This document shows positions 9,134-20,207 of a stretch of 64,000 bases of DNA, in pieces (the stretch's first letter is position 1; the number at the start of each line of letters is the position of its first letter). The notes under the pieces are model-generated. The model searched no databases. It worked only from the letters and a program-made list of their open reading frames with translations, and was not told the DNA's origin. The position numbers and the translations under genes are program-made. The stretch comes from Burkholderia sp. S171 (lineage in GTDB: Bacteria; Pseudomonadota; Gammaproteobacteria; Burkholderiales; Burkholderiaceae), in NCBI RefSeq assembly GCF_009766085.1, contig NZ_LMUF01000007.1, forward strand, positions 44,787-108,786. Direction: 5' to 3'.

Positions 9134-10773
9134 AGATGCTGCGAATTTTGCGGGTTTTTCGGTTGTTAGGCCGTTCGGTGAGCGTGAAGCTTCGGGTTGC
9201 TCGCGGGGCGCCGGTCCTCGGCTCGTTCTCGTTGCGGTGGCGAATTCGCGCGTGTGGTATCGCAACCGCGTTGCTGCTGAGGGCTGTTACCGCCCACGCA
9301 GCAATTCCCCCTTTGCCGCCACTGCCCGAGCCGTTTCCCGACACGCTCCCCACGGACCAGTTCGCGGTTGACGTTCCTGCGGCCGTCGTCGCGCCACCGT
9401 CCGATGACGACACAGCCTGGCTGACGCCGGTCACAACGTCCGCTCCATCCGCTCCATCGGCCACACCTGACGCCACGCCTCCGCTAGAAGGCCCGCCGAC
9501 TCCACTACCGCCCATCGAGCGCATGAGCCGTGGTCCAGCGGACTCTGCCGTCACGTCGCGGGACGACGGCAAGCCAATCTCGCTGAACCTGAAAAACGCC
9601 GACTTGAGCGCCGTGCTGCAAACGTTCGCGAAGTTTTCAGGCGTCAACATTGTTACGAGCGAGAAGATCCGCGGGCTGGTCTCGCTGAATCTTGTCGACG
9701 TGCCGTGGCGGCGCGCGTTCGACACGCTGCTCGATGTCCACGGTCTGGCGATGGAACGCCACGGCGAGGTCATCTGGGTGGCGCCGCTTAGCGAACTGGC
9801 CGCGCGCGAGCGACTTCGCTACGAAGCGCACGCCCGTGCAGCCGATCTCGAGCCGCTCGCCAGCCGCACGTTCGTTTTGCGCTATCCGCGCGCCGACGAC
9901 GTTCGCAAGCTCCTCACGGGCTCGGGCAGCCAGCGGGTGTTATCGAAGCGCGGTTCTGTCATGGCCGATGCCCGCACGAACCTGCTGTTCGTCACTGACC
10001 TGGACGCCCGCGTCGCGCAGATCGCCGAGCTGATCGCGCGGATCGACCAGCCGACGCCGCAGGTGATGATCGAGGCGCGCATTGTGGAGGGCGACACCGG
10101 TTTTTCGCGCAATCTCGGCGTGAAACTGTCTATGACGCCCACCGGTGACGCCACCGCGAGGGGCGTTGTGGGCGGCGCGGACGGTGCAGTGTTCGATTTA
10201 TCGGCGCGGCCGATTGGCGGGTTTGACGCCGCGACCGCCGGCCTGACGCTATTCGCCGCGCAGGCTACGCGCTTGCTGAACGTCGAGTTGAGCGCGCTCG
10301 AAAACGAAGGCCGCGGCGAGATCGTGTCGAGTCCCCGCGTGATCACGGCGGATCGCGTGAGGGCAGTGGTCGAGCAAGGCACGGAATTGCCGTATCAGGC
10401 GAAAGTTGGCAATGGCGTATCGGGCGTCCAGTTTCGCCGGGCCGCGCTGAAACTGGAGGTCGAACCCCAGATTACGCCGCATGGCCACGTCATCCTTGAT
10501 CTCGATGTATCGAAGGACAGCGTCGGCGAGCAGACGGCCGCCGGCCCGGCGATCAACACCAAGCACGTCCAGACGCGCGTGGAAGTGGAGGATGGCGGCA
10601 CGGTGGCAATCGGCGGGATATATTCCACCGACGAGCGCGAAGATGTCACGAGGGTCCCGCTGCTCGGTAAAATCCCGGTATTGGGCTGGCTTTTTCGTCA
10701 CACCGCGCGCCGCAATTCACGCAGCGAACTGGTCATTTTCATTACCCCGCATATCGTTCCGGCGCGTCTGTGA
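9130..10773 (+). CDS. pilQ: Type IV pilus secretin PilQ
   Basis: Outer-membrane secretin that forms the pore through which the pilus passes. The 547 residues show a hydrophobic export signal after a basic N-terminus (about 38-58), a Pro-rich linker, an N0/STN domain ([20 protein letters not shown]), one N1 domain ([17 protein letters not shown] ... RTNLLFVTD) and the secretin channel with [10 protein letters not shown], the [15 protein letters not shown] signature and a final [13 protein letters not shown]. The AMIN domains of longer PilQ proteins are missing, so it is a short form. It starts inside the pilO stop and ends next to aroK. Confidence 0.93.
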   Translation: MKMLRILRVFRLLGRSVSVKLRVARGAPVLGSFSLRWRIRACGIATALLLRAVTAHAAIPPLPPLPEPFPDTLPTDQFAVDVPAAVVAPPSDDDTAWLTPVTTSAPSAPSATPDATPPLEGPPTPLPPIERMSRGPADSAVTSRDDGKPISLNLKNADLSAVLQTFAKFSGVNIVTSEKIRGLVSLNLVDVPWRRAFDTLLDVHGLAMERHGEVIWVAPLSELAARERLRYEAHARAADLEPLASRTFVLRYPRADDVRKLLTGSGSQRVLSKRGSVMADARTNLLFVTDLDARVAQIAELIARIDQPTPQVMIEARIVEGDTGFSRNLGVKLSMTPTGDATARGVVGGADGAVFDLSARPIGGFDAATAGLTLFAAQATRLLNVELSALENEGRGEIVSSPRVITADRVRAVVEQGTELPYQAKVGNGVSGVQFRRAALKLEVEPQITPHGHVILDLDVSKDSVGEQTAAGPAINTKHVQTRVEVEDGGTVAIGGIYSTDEREDVTRVPLLGKIPVLGWLFRHTARRNSRSELVIFITPHIVPARL

Positions 10774-10880
10774 GGGCCGCCGGCAAGCCTTTCCGACTCG
10801 ACAAAGCGGCCCTTTTGCCCTTAAGCTCCCGCACGAACGGGACCAGAATCGGGACCGGAATCAATGCACAAGGAAGCGAG

Positions 10881-11432
10881 TTGGAAGCCGGGCAAGCGAA
10901 CGCAAACGTATTTTTTGTCGGACTCATGGGGGCTGGAAAGACCACCGTGGGGCGGGCGGTCGCGCGCCGGTTACAGCGTTCTTTCATCGATTCCGACCAC
11001 GAAATCGAGGCGCGTACGGGCGCGCGCATCCCGGTAATCTGGGAGGTCGAAGGTGAGGAAGGCTTCCGGCAGCGCGAAGCGGATGTGATCGACGATTTGT
11101 CGCGGCGCGAGAATATTGTGCTGGCAACCGGCGGCGGAGCGATTCTCAGGCCGGAAAATCGCGAACATCTGAAGAGTCGCGGGCTGGTGATCTACCTGCG
11201 CGCTACGCCGCACGAATTGTGGCAGCGCACGCGGCGCGATAAAAACCGGCCGCTGCTGCAGACCGACGACCCGCGCGGCAAGCTGGAAGCGCTCTACAAG
11301 ACCCGCGATCCGCTGTATCAGGAGTGCGCGCATTTCATCGTGGAAACCGGCCGGCCGACCGTGAATAACCTCGTCAACATGGTGTTGATGCAACTGGAGA
11401 TGGCCGGCATCGCCAAGCCGGCTACGTCATAA
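10881..11432 (+). CDS. aroK: Shikimate kinase
   Basis: Phosphorylates shikimate to shikimate-3-phosphate in the chorismate pathway. It has Walker [10 protein letters not shown] (Lys20), the shikimate-binding [11 protein letters not shown], the GGGA motif ([14 protein letters not shown]) and the lid region [11 protein letters not shown]. The frame extends upstream to a GTG at 10770 that overlaps the pilQ stop, but family similarity starts only at ANVFFVG. The TTG at 10881, preceded by AGGAAG (10871-10876), gives 183 residues, the usual length. The longer 220-residue form from 10770 remains possible. It overlaps aroB by one base. Confidence 0.92.
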   Translation: MEAGQANANVFFVGLMGAGKTTVGRAVARRLQRSFIDSDHEIEARTGARIPVIWEVEGEEGFRQREADVIDDLSRRENIVLATGGGAILRPENREHLKSRGLVIYLRATPHELWQRTRRDKNRPLLQTDDPRGKLEALYKTRDPLYQECAHFIVETGRPTVNNLVNMVLMQLEMAGIAKPATS

Positions 11433-12517
11433 TGTCCGCCATGATTACCGTCAACGTCGAACTGGGCGATCGCGCCTACCCCATCCATATCGGTGCCGGG
11501 CTGATTGGCCGGACCGAGCTGTACGCGCCGCATATTGCGGGCTCGTCGGTCGCCATTGTCACTAACACGACTGTCGATCCGCTCTACGGCAATGCACTTC
11601 GCGCTGCCCTCGCGCCGCTCGGCAAGAAAGTCACGACCATCGTTCTGCCCGATGGCGAGGCGCACAAGAACCTCGAGACGCTCAACCAGATTTTCAGCGC
11701 GTTGCTGACCGAACGCGCCGACCGCAAGACCACGCTGATTGCGTTGGGCGGCGGGGTTATCGGCGACATGACGGGTTTTGCTGCCGCCAGTTACATGCGC
11801 GGCGTGCCCTTTATCCAGGTGCCGACCACGCTGCTGGCGCAGGTCGATTCGTCGGTGGGCGGGAAGACCGGCATCAATCATCCGCTCGGCAAGAACATGA
11901 TCGGCGCGTTTTATCAGCCGCAAGCGGTCCTCGCTGACATAGGCGCGCTGCAGACGCTGCCGGCGCGCGAACTTGCCGCGGGTATCGCGGAAGTGATCAA
12001 GACGGGCGCGATTGCAGACAGCGAGTTCTTCGACTGGATCGAGGCGAACATCCCGGCTTTGAACGATTGCGACGCCACCGCGCTGACGCACGCGGTGAAG
12101 CGCTCGTGCGAGGTGAAGGCATCGGTGGTTGCGGCCGACGAACGCGAAGGGGGCTTGCGCGCCATTCTCAATTTCGGTCACACCTTCGGTCATGCGATTG
12201 AGGCTGGCCTGGGTTACGGGGAATGGCTGCATGGCGAGGCGGTCGGTTGCGGCATGGTGATGGCAGCGGATCTGTCGGTGCGGCTCGGCCGGCTTGATGA
12301 AACGTCACGTGAGCGCCTCACGCGGTTGATCGCCGCAGCGAAGCTGCCGGTCAAGGCGCCGGCGCTCGGCGAGGATCGGTATATCGACTTGATGAAGGTC
12401 GACAAGAAAGCCGAAGCAGGTGAGATCAAATTCATCCTGCTCGAGCGTTTCGGCAATACAAAGATCACGGGTGCACCCGACGAGGCGGTGCGCGCAACGC
12501 TCGCGGCCAGCGTCTGA
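11432..12517 (+). CDS. aroB: 3-dehydroquinate synthase
   Basis: Converts DAHP to 3-dehydroquinate, the second step of the shikimate pathway, with NAD and a divalent metal. The 361-residue protein carries [19 protein letters not shown], the [19 protein letters not shown] active-site stretch and the metal-binding [11 protein letters not shown], in the canonical order. The ATG overlaps the aroK stop (TAATG), so the two are coupled. Confidence 0.97.
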   Translation: MSAMITVNVELGDRAYPIHIGAGLIGRTELYAPHIAGSSVAIVTNTTVDPLYGNALRAALAPLGKKVTTIVLPDGEAHKNLETLNQIFSALLTERADRKTTLIALGGGVIGDMTGFAAASYMRGVPFIQVPTTLLAQVDSSVGGKTGINHPLGKNMIGAFYQPQAVLADIGALQTLPARELAAGIAEVIKTGAIADSEFFDWIEANIPALNDCDATALTHAVKRSCEVKASVVAADEREGGLRAILNFGHTFGHAIEAGLGYGEWLHGEAVGCGMVMAADLSVRLGRLDETSRERLTRLIAAAKLPVKAPALGEDRYIDLMKVDKKAEAGEIKFILLERFGNTKITGAPDEAVRATLAASV

Positions 12518-12910
12518 GCGGCTGCGTTCAGCGGTGGGTTGTTGCGACGAATCTCAGTCGCGAGACGTCCGGGTTTAACAGCGCGCTGACCTCTGTGGTG
12601 CCGGCTTAACTTCGGCAGCCGTCGTTGCCACGGCGGCGAAGAACATCATGGTTCATGGCAACAGGTGAGCCGCAGGGCATTCCAGATTTGAAGCCATTCG
12701 CGCTGGCTTGCTTGATCCTGTTTCAGGGGCGGCCGTCACCGCGAAGAAGGTGATGATGATTCGGAATAACCGCCAAGCCGCGATAGATGAAAGATCGGGA
12801 TATCGCGTCGGCTCTTTTAGCGGCATCCAAGCTAAGCCCTTGCCGCGGAAAATACGACCAAGCCACGACCCAAGCAAAAACAACAAAGCAACGATGATTC
12901 GGAGCAGCCG
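12518..12910. other. Gap between aroB and dgt without a recognised gene
   Basis: A 393-base gap. A 68-codon plus-strand frame (12708-12914) ends over the dgt GTG start as GTGA, and a minus-strand frame reads two hydrophobic stretches, but neither has a good start, known motif or convincing codon use. A short imperfect direct repeat (GATGATTCGGA, near 12750 and 12893) is visible. I assign no gene. Confidence 0.5.
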
Positions 12911-14137
12911 GTGAGCGACAAGACAGACCAGTTTTCCAGCATGACGCCGACGTCCTTCGCGCTTGAGGCGCATCTCGCGCCTTATGCCGCGCATTCGGCC
13001 GAGTCGCGTGGCCGCCGCTTCGAAGAAAAACCGCCCGTTGCGCGCACCGAATTCCAGCGCGACCGTGATCGCATTGTTCACTCCACGGCGTTTCGCCGCC
13101 TCGAATACAAGACGCAGGTTTTCGTGAATCACGAGGGTGACCTGTTTCGCACGCGCCTGACGCACAGCCTGGAAGTCGCGCAGATCGCCCGTTCCGTGGC
13201 GCGTAACCTGCGCGTGAACGAAGACCTGGTCGAAGCCATTTCACTGGCGCACGACCTTGGCCATACGCCGTTCGGCCATGCCGGACAGGATGCGCTGAAC
13301 GAGTGTATGCGCGATCACGGCGGCTTTGAGCACAACCTGCAGAGCCTTGTGGTGGTCGATGAGCTGGAAGAACACTACGGCGCGTTCGACGGCCTTAATC
13401 TCTGCTTCGAAACCCGCGAGGGCATTCTTAAACACTGCTCGCATGAAAACGCGCTGAAGCTCGGCGCATTGGGCGAGCGCTTTCTGAATCGCAAGCAGCC
13501 GTCGATAGAAGCCCAGATCGCGAACGTCGCCGACGAAATTGCCTATAACAATCATGACGTCGACGATGGCCTGCGCTCCGGCCTGATCACGCTCGATCAA
13601 CTCGCCGATGTCACGCTGTGGCAGACGCATTACGAAACAGCGCGCGGCGAATATCCGGACATTGAAGGGCGCCGCCTGATACACGAGACCATTCGCCGGA
13701 TCATCAATACGTTGATCGTGGATCTGATCGAGTCGACCAGCGAGAACCTGGCGCGATTGAATCCGCAATCGGTCGATGACGTGCGCGATGCCCCGGCGCT
13801 GGTCACGCACAGCGAGACCGTTGCGGCCCAGGCGACCGAACTCAAGCGCTTCCTTTACAAGAACCTGTACCGCCATTACCAGGTCATGCGGATGGCTAAC
13901 AAAGCGGGGCGCGTGGTGAGCGGACTGTTCAAGGCGTTCAACGACGACCCGCGCCTGCTGCCGCCGGCCTACCAGGCACGCGGACCGATCGCGGAAGAGT
14001 CTGCCAACGACCCCCGCGGCAGCGAGTCTGCTTCCGGCAGCCCGCAGGCACGGCTGATCTCGCATTACATCGCGGGCATGACTGATCGGTATGCATTAAA
14101 AGAATATGGACGTCTGTTCGTCATAGACGACAATTAG
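12911..14137 (+). CDS. dgt: dGTP triphosphohydrolase-like HD-domain protein
   Basis: Deoxynucleoside triphosphate triphosphohydrolase family (dGTPase), which splits dNTPs to nucleoside and triphosphate. The 408 residues have the N-terminal [26 protein letters not shown] motif region, the HD metal site ([14 protein letters not shown] ... [13 protein letters not shown]) and [20 protein letters not shown]. This is the shorter, type-2 form common in betaproteobacteria, often annotated as deoxyguanosinetriphosphate triphosphohydrolase-like. GTG start with GGAG at 12900-12903. Located downstream of aroKB as in other Burkholderiaceae. Confidence 0.94.
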   Translation: MSDKTDQFSSMTPTSFALEAHLAPYAAHSAESRGRRFEEKPPVARTEFQRDRDRIVHSTAFRRLEYKTQVFVNHEGDLFRTRLTHSLEVAQIARSVARNLRVNEDLVEAISLAHDLGHTPFGHAGQDALNECMRDHGGFEHNLQSLVVVDELEEHYGAFDGLNLCFETREGILKHCSHENALKLGALGERFLNRKQPSIEAQIANVADEIAYNNHDVDDGLRSGLITLDQLADVTLWQTHYETARGEYPDIEGRRLIHETIRRIINTLIVDLIESTSENLARLNPQSVDDVRDAPALVTHSETVAAQATELKRFLYKNLYRHYQVMRMANKAGRVVSGLFKAFNDDPRLLPPAYQARGPIAEESANDPRGSESASGSPQARLISHYIAGMTDRYALKEYGRLFVIDDN

Positions 14138-14210
14138 AATGCCGCGTCCAGACGCGTTCCGCGTTTGTCCAATCAAAAAAACTCCACCGGGGTTCAAGGA
14201 GAGGTTACTC

Positions 14211-15533
14211 ATGAGTAGTCGCAAGTTGTTGGTCAGCGCCTTTTCCATTGCCGCTGTATTCGCCTTTGGCGCCAGTCAGGCACAGGCCGCCACTGAAATC
14301 CAGTTCTGGCACGCGATGGAATCCGCGCTCGGCGAGCGCGTGAACGACATCGCAAACGATTTCAACGCATCGCAAAGCGACTACAAGATCGTGCCGGTCT
14401 TCAAGGGCAGCTACGACCAGACGCTGGCGGCGGGTATTGCGGCGTATCGCAGCGGCAACGCGCCGGCCATCCTGCAAGTGTATGAAGTCGGTACGGCCAC
14501 GATGATCCAGGCCAAGAAGGCCGTCATTCCCGTTTCCGATGTCTTCAAGCAAGCGGGCGTTCCGCTTGACGTCAAGGCGTTCGTGCCGACCATCGCGAGT
14601 TATTACAGCGACTCGAAGACCGGTCAGCTGATCTCGATGCCGTTCAACAGTTCCACGCCTGTCCTCTATTACAACAAGGACGCGTTCAAGAAAGCCGGTA
14701 TCGATCCGACCCAGCCGCCGAAGACGTGGGACGAACTCGAAGCCGATGCGAAAAAGCTGAAGGCAGCCGGCATGTGCGGCTATTCGTCGGGCTGGCAGAG
14801 CTGGATTCAGTTGGAGAACTACAGCGCGTGGCACGGCCTGCCGTTTGCATCGGAGAATAATGGCTTCGACGGCACCAACGCCGTGCTCGAATTCAACAAG
14901 CCGCTGCAGATCGCGCACATCCAGCGCCTGCAAAACATGGCGAAGGACGGCACGTTCACGTATGTCGGCCGGAAGGACGAAGCGGTATCGAAGTTTTATA
15001 GCGGCGATTGCGGCATCGTGACCAACTCGTCGGGGTCGCTTGCCAACATCAAGAAGTACGCGAAGTTCAATTTCGGCACGGGCATGATGCCGTACGACCA
15101 GACCGTGAAGGGCGCACCGCAGAACGCGATTATCGGCGGCGCGAGTCTTTGGGTTCTGGCTGGCAAGGATCCGGCAACGTACAAGGGTGTCGCCAAGTTC
15201 CTGGCTTACCTGACCTCGCCGGCCGTCGCGGCTAAGTGGCATCAGGACACGGGCTATCTGCCGGTCACGACCGCCGCTTACGAGCTGACGCAAAAGCAGG
15301 GTTTCTATGAAAAGAATCCTGGCGCCGATACCGCCATCAAACAGATGCTGAACAAGCCGCCCCTGCCGTTCACGAAGGGCTTGCGCCTGGGCAACATGCC
15401 GCAGATCCGCACGATTGTTGACGAAGAACTCGAGCAGGTCTGGGCACAGAAGAAATCGCCGAAGGATGCGCTTGATTCGGCGGCATCGCGCGGTGACGAC
15501 CTGCTGCGCCGCTTCGAAAAGGCTGGAAACTAA
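14211..15533 (+). CDS. ugpB: sn-Glycerol-3-phosphate ABC transporter, periplasmic binding protein UgpB
   Basis: Periplasmic receptor that delivers sn-glycerol-3-phosphate and glycerophosphodiesters to UgpAE. The 440-residue product has a Sec signal (about 1-24, ending QAQA) and the family 1 solute-binding fold beginning EIQFWHAME, with [22 protein letters not shown] and [14 protein letters not shown] typical of UgpB. The frame is open from 14139, but ATG 14211 has an excellent AGGAGAGG at 14197-14204. First gene of the ugp operon; ugpA follows after 7 bases. Confidence 0.95.
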   Translation: MSSRKLLVSAFSIAAVFAFGASQAQAATEIQFWHAMESALGERVNDIANDFNASQSDYKIVPVFKGSYDQTLAAGIAAYRSGNAPAILQVYEVGTATMIQAKKAVIPVSDVFKQAGVPLDVKAFVPTIASYYSDSKTGQLISMPFNSSTPVLYYNKDAFKKAGIDPTQPPKTWDELEADAKKLKAAGMCGYSSGWQSWIQLENYSAWHGLPFASENNGFDGTNAVLEFNKPLQIAHIQRLQNMAKDGTFTYVGRKDEAVSKFYSGDCGIVTNSSGSLANIKKYAKFNFGTGMMPYDQTVKGAPQNAIIGGASLWVLAGKDPATYKGVAKFLAYLTSPAVAAKWHQDTGYLPVTTAAYELTQKQGFYEKNPGADTAIKQMLNKPPLPFTKGLRLGNMPQIRTIVDEELEQVWAQKKSPKDALDSAASRGDDLLRRFEKAGN

Positions 15534-15540
15534 ACTCGCC

Positions 15541-16425
15541 ATGGAAAAACGATCGCGGTTCAATACGAGCCTGCTGCCCTATCTGCTGGTCGCGCCGCAA
15601 CTCGCCATCACCGCGCTCTTTTTCCTGTGGCCGGCCGGCGAGGCGCTGTGGCAGGCCACGCAGACCCAGGACGCGTTCGGTACATCGAGCGAGTTCGTCG
15701 GACTGGCGAATTTCAAGCAGATCTTCACCGATCCGCTTTACCTCTCGTCATTTAACACGACCATTATTTTTTGCACGCTGGTCACCGTGTCGGGCCTGGT
15801 GATCTCGCTGTTGCTGGCCGCGTGCGCTGATCGGGTGACAAGAGGCCGGAAGCTGTATCAGACGCTGTTGATCTGGCCGTACGCGGTTGCACCGGCTATT
15901 GCTGCCGTGCTGTGGTCGTTCCTGTTCAATCCGAGCATCGGTCTCGTGACCTATGCGCTCGCGAAATACGGCATTGTCTGGAACCACGCGCTGAACGGTT
16001 CCCAGGCCATGTTCCTGGTCGTGCTGGCTTCGGTGTGGAAGCAGGTCAGCTATAACTTCCTGTTCTTCTATGCCGGGCTGCAGGCTATCCCGCGGTCGTT
16101 GATCGAGGCGGCGGCCATTGACGGCGCCGGGCCGGTGCGGCGGTTCTTCGGGATTGCGCTGCCGTTGCTCTCGCCAACCAGTTTCTTCCTGCTGACCGTG
16201 AACGTGGTCTACGCCTTCTTCGATACCTTCCCGGTCATCGATGCAGCCACCGGCGGCGGTCCCGCGCAGTCCACAAAGACGCTCATCTACAAGATTTTCA
16301 CCGAGGGCTTCCAAGGTCTCGATATCGGCAGTTCCGGCGCTCAGTCGGTCGTGCTGATGGTGATCGTGGTGGCGCTGACGGTCGTGCAATTCCGCTTTAT
16401 TGAACGTCGGGTGCAGTACTCATGA
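15541..16425 (+). CDS. ugpA: sn-Glycerol-3-phosphate ABC transporter permease UgpA
   Basis: Inner-membrane permease subunit, 294 residues, with six predicted helices and the EAA loop ([24 protein letters not shown]) that docks to the ATPase UgpC. The ATG at 15541 follows the ugpB stop by 7 bases; the longer upstream frame from 15415 overlaps ugpB and is not needed. It overlaps ugpE by ATGA. Confidence 0.95.
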   Translation: MEKRSRFNTSLLPYLLVAPQLAITALFFLWPAGEALWQATQTQDAFGTSSEFVGLANFKQIFTDPLYLSSFNTTIIFCTLVTVSGLVISLLLAACADRVTRGRKLYQTLLIWPYAVAPAIAAVLWSFLFNPSIGLVTYALAKYGIVWNHALNGSQAMFLVVLASVWKQVSYNFLFFYAGLQAIPRSLIEAAAIDGAGPVRRFFGIALPLLSPTSFFLLTVNVVYAFFDTFPVIDAATGGGPAQSTKTLIYKIFTEGFQGLDIGSSGAQSVVLMVIVVALTVVQFRFIERRVQYS

Positions 16426-17267
16426 TCGAGAACCGTCGCGGTTTTGACCTGTTTTGCCATGCGGTGCTGATCGTGGGCGTGGTGCTGGTCGTGTTTCCGG
16501 TGTACATCGCTTTTTGCGCCGCCACCATGAGCGAGGCGGAAGTATTCAGCGTGCCGCTTTCGCTGGTTCCGAGCACGCACTTGTTCGAGAACGTAGCGAA
16601 TATATGGACGCACGGCAGCGGCAACGCGGCGGCGCCGTTCGGCCACATGTTGCTGAACAGCCTGGTCATGGCGCTGGTGATTTCGATCGGCAAGATCGCT
16701 ATCTCCATGTTGTCGGCTTACGCCATTGTGTTCTTCCGCTTCCCGTTTAAAAACCTGGCCTTCTGGCTAATCTTCATCACGCTGATGCTGCCGGTGGAAG
16801 TGCGGATTTTTCCGACGGTTCAAGTCGTTTCGTCGATGCACCTCAGCAACACGTACGCGGGCTTGACGTTGCCGCTGATTGCATCGGCGACGGCGACGTT
16901 CCTGTTCCGCCAGTTCTTCATGACGCTGCCTGATGAGTTGATGGAGGCGGCGCGCATCGACGGCGCCGGCGCATTGCGGTTCCTGTGGGACGTGGTGCTG
17001 CCGCTGTCGAAGACGAACATTGCCGCGCTGTTCGTGATCACGTTCATCTACGGCTGGAACCAGTATTTGTGGCCGATCCTGATCACGAGCGATCAATCGC
17101 TGCAAACGGCGGTGGTCGGCATCAAGAGCATGATCGCCTCAGGAGACACCGCCACCGAATGGCATCTGGTCATGACTGCAACGCTGCTGGCCATGTTGCC
17201 GCCGCTCGCGGTTGTATTGACGATGCAGCGCTGGTTCGTGCGTGGTCTCGTCGATTCCGAAAAATAA
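16422..17267 (+). CDS. ugpE: sn-Glycerol-3-phosphate ABC transporter permease UgpE
   Basis: Second permease of the importer, 281 residues, six hydrophobic segments and the EAA loop ([22 protein letters not shown]). Length and sequence match UgpE of the MalG class. Coupled to ugpA by a 4-base overlap. Confidence 0.95.
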   Translation: MIENRRGFDLFCHAVLIVGVVLVVFPVYIAFCAATMSEAEVFSVPLSLVPSTHLFENVANIWTHGSGNAAAPFGHMLLNSLVMALVISIGKIAISMLSAYAIVFFRFPFKNLAFWLIFITLMLPVEVRIFPTVQVVSSMHLSNTYAGLTLPLIASATATFLFRQFFMTLPDELMEAARIDGAGALRFLWDVVLPLSKTNIAALFVITFIYGWNQYLWPILITSDQSLQTAVVGIKSMIASGDTATEWHLVMTATLLAMLPPLAVVLTMQRWFVRGLVDSEK

Positions 17268-17281
17268 CGGAGGCTCATTCA

Positions 17282-17590
17282 ATGATCCTTGAAGTTGCTC
17301 AATTGCCGGTGAAGGCGGGCGAAGAGGCCGCGTTCGAAGCGGCGTTCGCTGAAGCCGAGAAAATCATCTCGGCGCAACCGGGCTTTCTCTCGCACGAACT
17401 GGTGCGTGGCGCTGACGCGGACAATGGCTCGCACTACGTGCTGCTCGTACGCTGGGAAACGGTCGCGGCGCATCAGGAAGGCTTCCGCAACTCCGCCGGC
17501 TACCAGACGTGGCGCGAATTGCTGCATAAATTCTATGAACCGGGTGTCGCGGTCGCGCATTTTGCGACGGTCGCGGGCGCCCTTAAATGA
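17282..17590 (+). CDS. ABM-domain (antibiotic biosynthesis monooxygenase-like) small protein
   Basis: A 102-residue alpha/beta-barrel protein of the ABM superfamily: first strand [22 protein letters not shown], central [12 protein letters not shown] and [24 protein letters not shown]. Members range from quinone-forming monooxygenases to heme-binding proteins and proteins without known activity, so the reaction is unknown. GGAGG at 17269-17273 is a strong ribosome binding site. It sits inside the ugp operon, 14 bases after ugpE and 10 before ugpC, implying co-expression with glycerophosphodiester uptake. Confidence 0.85.
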   Translation: MILEVAQLPVKAGEEAAFEAAFAEAEKIISAQPGFLSHELVRGADADNGSHYVLLVRWETVAAHQEGFRNSAGYQTWRELLHKFYEPGVAVAHFATVAGALK

Positions 17591-17600
17591 AGGCGGGTCG

Positions 17601-18683
17601 ATGGCTGCACTGAGCCTTCAAGGCGTCAAGAAAACCTACGACAGCAAGCAGTTTGTCCTGCATGGCATCGACGTGGAAGTGACGGACGGCGAATTCGTCG
17701 TGATGGTCGGCCCGTCGGGCTGCGGGAAATCGACCTTGCTGCGGATGGTTGCGGGGCTGGAAAGCGTGTCGGAAGGGACGATTTCCATTGGCGAGAAAGT
17801 GGTGAACAAGCTGGAGCCGAAGGATCGGGATATCGCGATGGTATTCCAGAACTACGCGCTGTATCCGCACATGAGCGTCGCGCAGAACATGGCGTACGCG
17901 TTGAAGATCGGCGGTGTCAGCAAATCGGAAATCGACCGGCGCGTGCAGAACGCCGCGAAGATCCTGGAACTTGAACCGTTGCTCGCGCGCAAGCCGCGCG
18001 AGTTGTCCGGCGGCCAGCGGCAACGGGTGGCAATGGGCCGCGCGATCGTGCGCGAACCGGCCGTGTTCCTGTTCGACGAACCGCTGTCCAACCTCGATGC
18101 CAAGCTGCGCGTGCAAATGCGGCTGGAGATCCAGCGGCTGCACGCGCGCCTTGCGACCACGAGCCTGTATGTCACGCACGACCAGATCGAGGCGATGACA
18201 CTCGCGCAGCGCGTGATCGTGATGAATCGCGGCCGGGCTGAGCAGATCGGGCCGCCGACCGAAGTCTACGAGCGGCCGGCGACGGTGTTCGTCGCGAGCT
18301 TTATCGGCTCACCGGCCATGAACTTGCTGGAAGGCCGTGTTTCGGACGACGGCCTGGGCTTCGATGTCGCGGGGAACGGGCCACGCCTGCCGCTCACGGG
18401 CATGCAGTCGCTGCAACAGGATTTGAAGGGTCGTGAGTGGGTGTTGGGCATTCGGCCGGAACACATGCTGCCGGAGCAGCAGAGCGCACATGTCTCGTTG
18501 ACGGTGGATTCCTGCGAACTCCTCGGTGCGGACAATCTGGCACATGGCCGTTGGGGCAAACACGACGTCGCCGTACGTTTGCCGCATGAGCATCGTCCGG
18601 CGCGCGGCGAGGCGCTGGAAGTGGCGCTGCCGGCTCACCGCCTTCACATCTTCGATCCGGCAACGGGCTTACGCGTCAATTAA
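17601..18683 (+). CDS. ugpC: sn-Glycerol-3-phosphate import ATP-binding protein UgpC
   Basis: ATPase of the importer, 360 residues. Walker [11 protein letters not shown]-loop [13 protein letters not shown], signature [15 protein letters not shown], Walker [13 protein letters not shown] and switch His ([11 protein letters not shown]) are followed by a C-terminal TOBE-type regulatory domain (about 240-360) as in MalK/UgpC. The open frame starts at 17406, but ATG 17601 begins the conserved domain and avoids overlap with the ABM gene. Confidence 0.95.
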   Translation: MAALSLQGVKKTYDSKQFVLHGIDVEVTDGEFVVMVGPSGCGKSTLLRMVAGLESVSEGTISIGEKVVNKLEPKDRDIAMVFQNYALYPHMSVAQNMAYALKIGGVSKSEIDRRVQNAAKILELEPLLARKPRELSGGQRQRVAMGRAIVREPAVFLFDEPLSNLDAKLRVQMRLEIQRLHARLATTSLYVTHDQIEAMTLAQRVIVMNRGRAEQIGPPTEVYERPATVFVASFIGSPAMNLLEGRVSDDGLGFDVAGNGPRLPLTGMQSLQQDLKGREWVLGIRPEHMLPEQQSAHVSLTVDSCELLGADNLAHGRWGKHDVAVRLPHEHRPARGEALEVALPAHRLHIFDPATGLRVN

Positions 18684-18706
18684 AGGGTACGAGAGGGTAC
18701 AAGAAC

Positions 18707-19450
18707 ATGAAAACCTGGCCTTATCCGCGCATCGTGGCGCATCGTGGCGGCGGGAAAGTCGCGCCGGAAAACACGCTCGACGGAATTGATACCGGCGCGC
18801 GTCTCGGTCTGAAAATGATCGAATTCGATGCGAAGTTATCAGCGGATAACGTTGTGTTTTTGCTACACGACGACCTCGTCGACCGCACCTCGAACGGGCG
18901 TGGCCTGGCAAAAAACCTTCGCTACGAAGAACTCGAGCAACTCGATGCCGGGAGCTGGTTCGATCCGAGTTTTGCCGGTGCGCGCATGCCGACGCTCGTT
19001 CAGGTCGCGGAACGGTGTTTTGCGCACGGATTAGCGGCGAATATCGAAATCAAGCCGTGCGAAGGGCGGGATGTCGAGACAGGCGTTTTAGTGGCGCAGG
19101 AAGCCGCTCGGCTATGGTCGGGCGCAGAAACGGCGCCGCTGTTGTCGTCGTTTTCGTACGCGGCGCTTGAGGCCGCTGCCGGCGCGGCGCCGGATTTGCC
19201 GCGCGGTATGCTCTACGAAGCCATTCCCGGCGACTGGCGGGCTCAAACCACGGCGTTGGCCTGTGTATCGCTGCATGCGGATCACAAGACGCTGGACGAG
19301 CGCTTGGTCGCGCAGATCAAGGATGCCGGCTTGCGGATCCTGGCCTACACCGTCAACGACCCGGAGCGGGCGCGCGAACTCGCGAAATGGGGCGTGGATG
19401 CAATCTGCACGGACCGGATCGATGTGATCGGCGCGGATTTTCTGAACTGA
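18707..19450 (+). CDS. ugpQ: Glycerophosphodiester phosphodiesterase UgpQ
   Basis: Cytosolic enzyme that hydrolyses glycerophosphodiesters imported by Ugp to sn-glycerol-3-phosphate and an alcohol. The 247-residue protein has the GDPD catalytic motifs [45 protein letters not shown] and NIEIKP, and the final [24 protein letters not shown]. Last gene of the ugp operon, followed by a terminator. Confidence 0.95.
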   Translation: MKTWPYPRIVAHRGGGKVAPENTLDGIDTGARLGLKMIEFDAKLSADNVVFLLHDDLVDRTSNGRGLAKNLRYEELEQLDAGSWFDPSFAGARMPTLVQVAERCFAHGLAANIEIKPCEGRDVETGVLVAQEAARLWSGAETAPLLSSFSYAALEAAAGAAPDLPRGMLYEAIPGDWRAQTTALACVSLHADHKTLDERLVAQIKDAGLRILAYTVNDPERARELAKWGVDAICTDRIDVIGADFLN

Positions 19451-19470
19451 GCTGAAACAAGCGAACAAGT

Positions 19471-19508
19471 AAAAAACGCGCGCCGGAAGCAATTCGGCGC
19501 GCGTTTTT
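19471..19508. terminator. Bidirectional terminator between ugpQ and the DUF883 gene
   Basis: Stem CGCGCGCCG (19477-19485) / CGGCGCGCG (19495-19503) with an A-run before and a T-run after, placed between two convergent genes. Confidence 0.9.
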
Positions 19509-19528
19509 CATCGATACAAGCAAAAGGC

Positions 19529-19906
19529 TTATCGGGCGCGGGCCAGCAAGACGCCCGCTACGAGCGCAAGGCCGCCAACCAGGGCGATGGTTTGCCAGGG
19601 TTTGTCGTGAATATAGGTGTCCGCATCGGCTAGCGCCGCATTCGCGCGGGCGCGAACGGCGTCTTGTGTGTCGTTCAAACGTGCGCGTGCTGAGTCCACG
19701 CTCTTGCCCAGTTGGGCCCGCAGCGCGGCGACGTCGGCTGACGTCCCTTCTGACAGCGTTTCTTCAATCTCCGAAATCAGCGTGCGCAATTCGCCGCCAA
19801 TGTCCTGCGCCGCGTCGCGGCTATGACGCGAAATGCGTCGTGCACGGCGACTGGTGGAGTTCCATGAATCTCCGAGGGCATCTCGCGTATTGGGGAATGC
19901 GTTCAT
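19529..19906 (-). CDS. DUF883 family protein (ElaB/YqjD-like)
   Basis: A 125-residue protein with a long charged helical region (EIEETLSEGTSADVAALRAQ; ARARLNDTQDAVRARAN) and a C-terminal membrane helix rich in Gly/Ala/Val ending in LLARAR. This is the layout of the ElaB/YqjD/DUF883 family, whose E. coli members are inner-membrane anchored and associate with ribosomes in stationary phase. The frame is open from 20032, but the ATG at 19906 begins the family-like part. Confidence 0.85.
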   Translation of the reverse strand: MNAFPNTRDALGDSWNSTSRRARRISRHSRDAAQDIGGELRTLISEIEETLSEGTSADVAALRAQLGKSVDSARARLNDTQDAVRARANAALADADTYIHDKPWQTIALVGGLALVAGVLLARAR

Positions 19907-20132
19907 AGGATCGCTCCGTCGATGGATGAATCGTGGATGGGCCGCAAAAGTGCGGAAAAACAAAAGGTGAGCAAGTTGGATGCCGATTCGCCCGCCGCGT
20001 TCAACATTGCGCGCTCGAGCATTGCCAGGCAAGGCATCTGGCGAAAAGTAGAAAATTGGAAAAAGTAGAAACTGCCCGGACAGGCCCGCAAATGTGGCTG
20101 CTGCGAGTCATATTTACAAACGCTCAAAGACA

Positions 20133-20165
20133 AACGCCGTTGCGAGGATTCCTCGCAACGGCGTT
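20133..20165 (-). terminator. Perfect hairpin downstream of ompW
   Basis: Fifteen-base perfect stem AACGCCGTTGCGAGG / CCTCGCAACGGCGTT with a 3-base loop, 42 bases past the ompW stop. On the minus strand it is followed by GTTTGTCTTTG, a weak T-run, so it may terminate or stabilise the ompW mRNA. Confidence 0.65.
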
Positions 20166-20207
20166 GTTCTTGGCTTGCTTTGACGGAAGAGCGAAAAAAC
20201 CGGGTGC

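Noticed and set aside
14205..15563. Minus-strand 452-codon frame opposite ugpB
   Set aside because: Antisense shadow of ugpB with no motifs.
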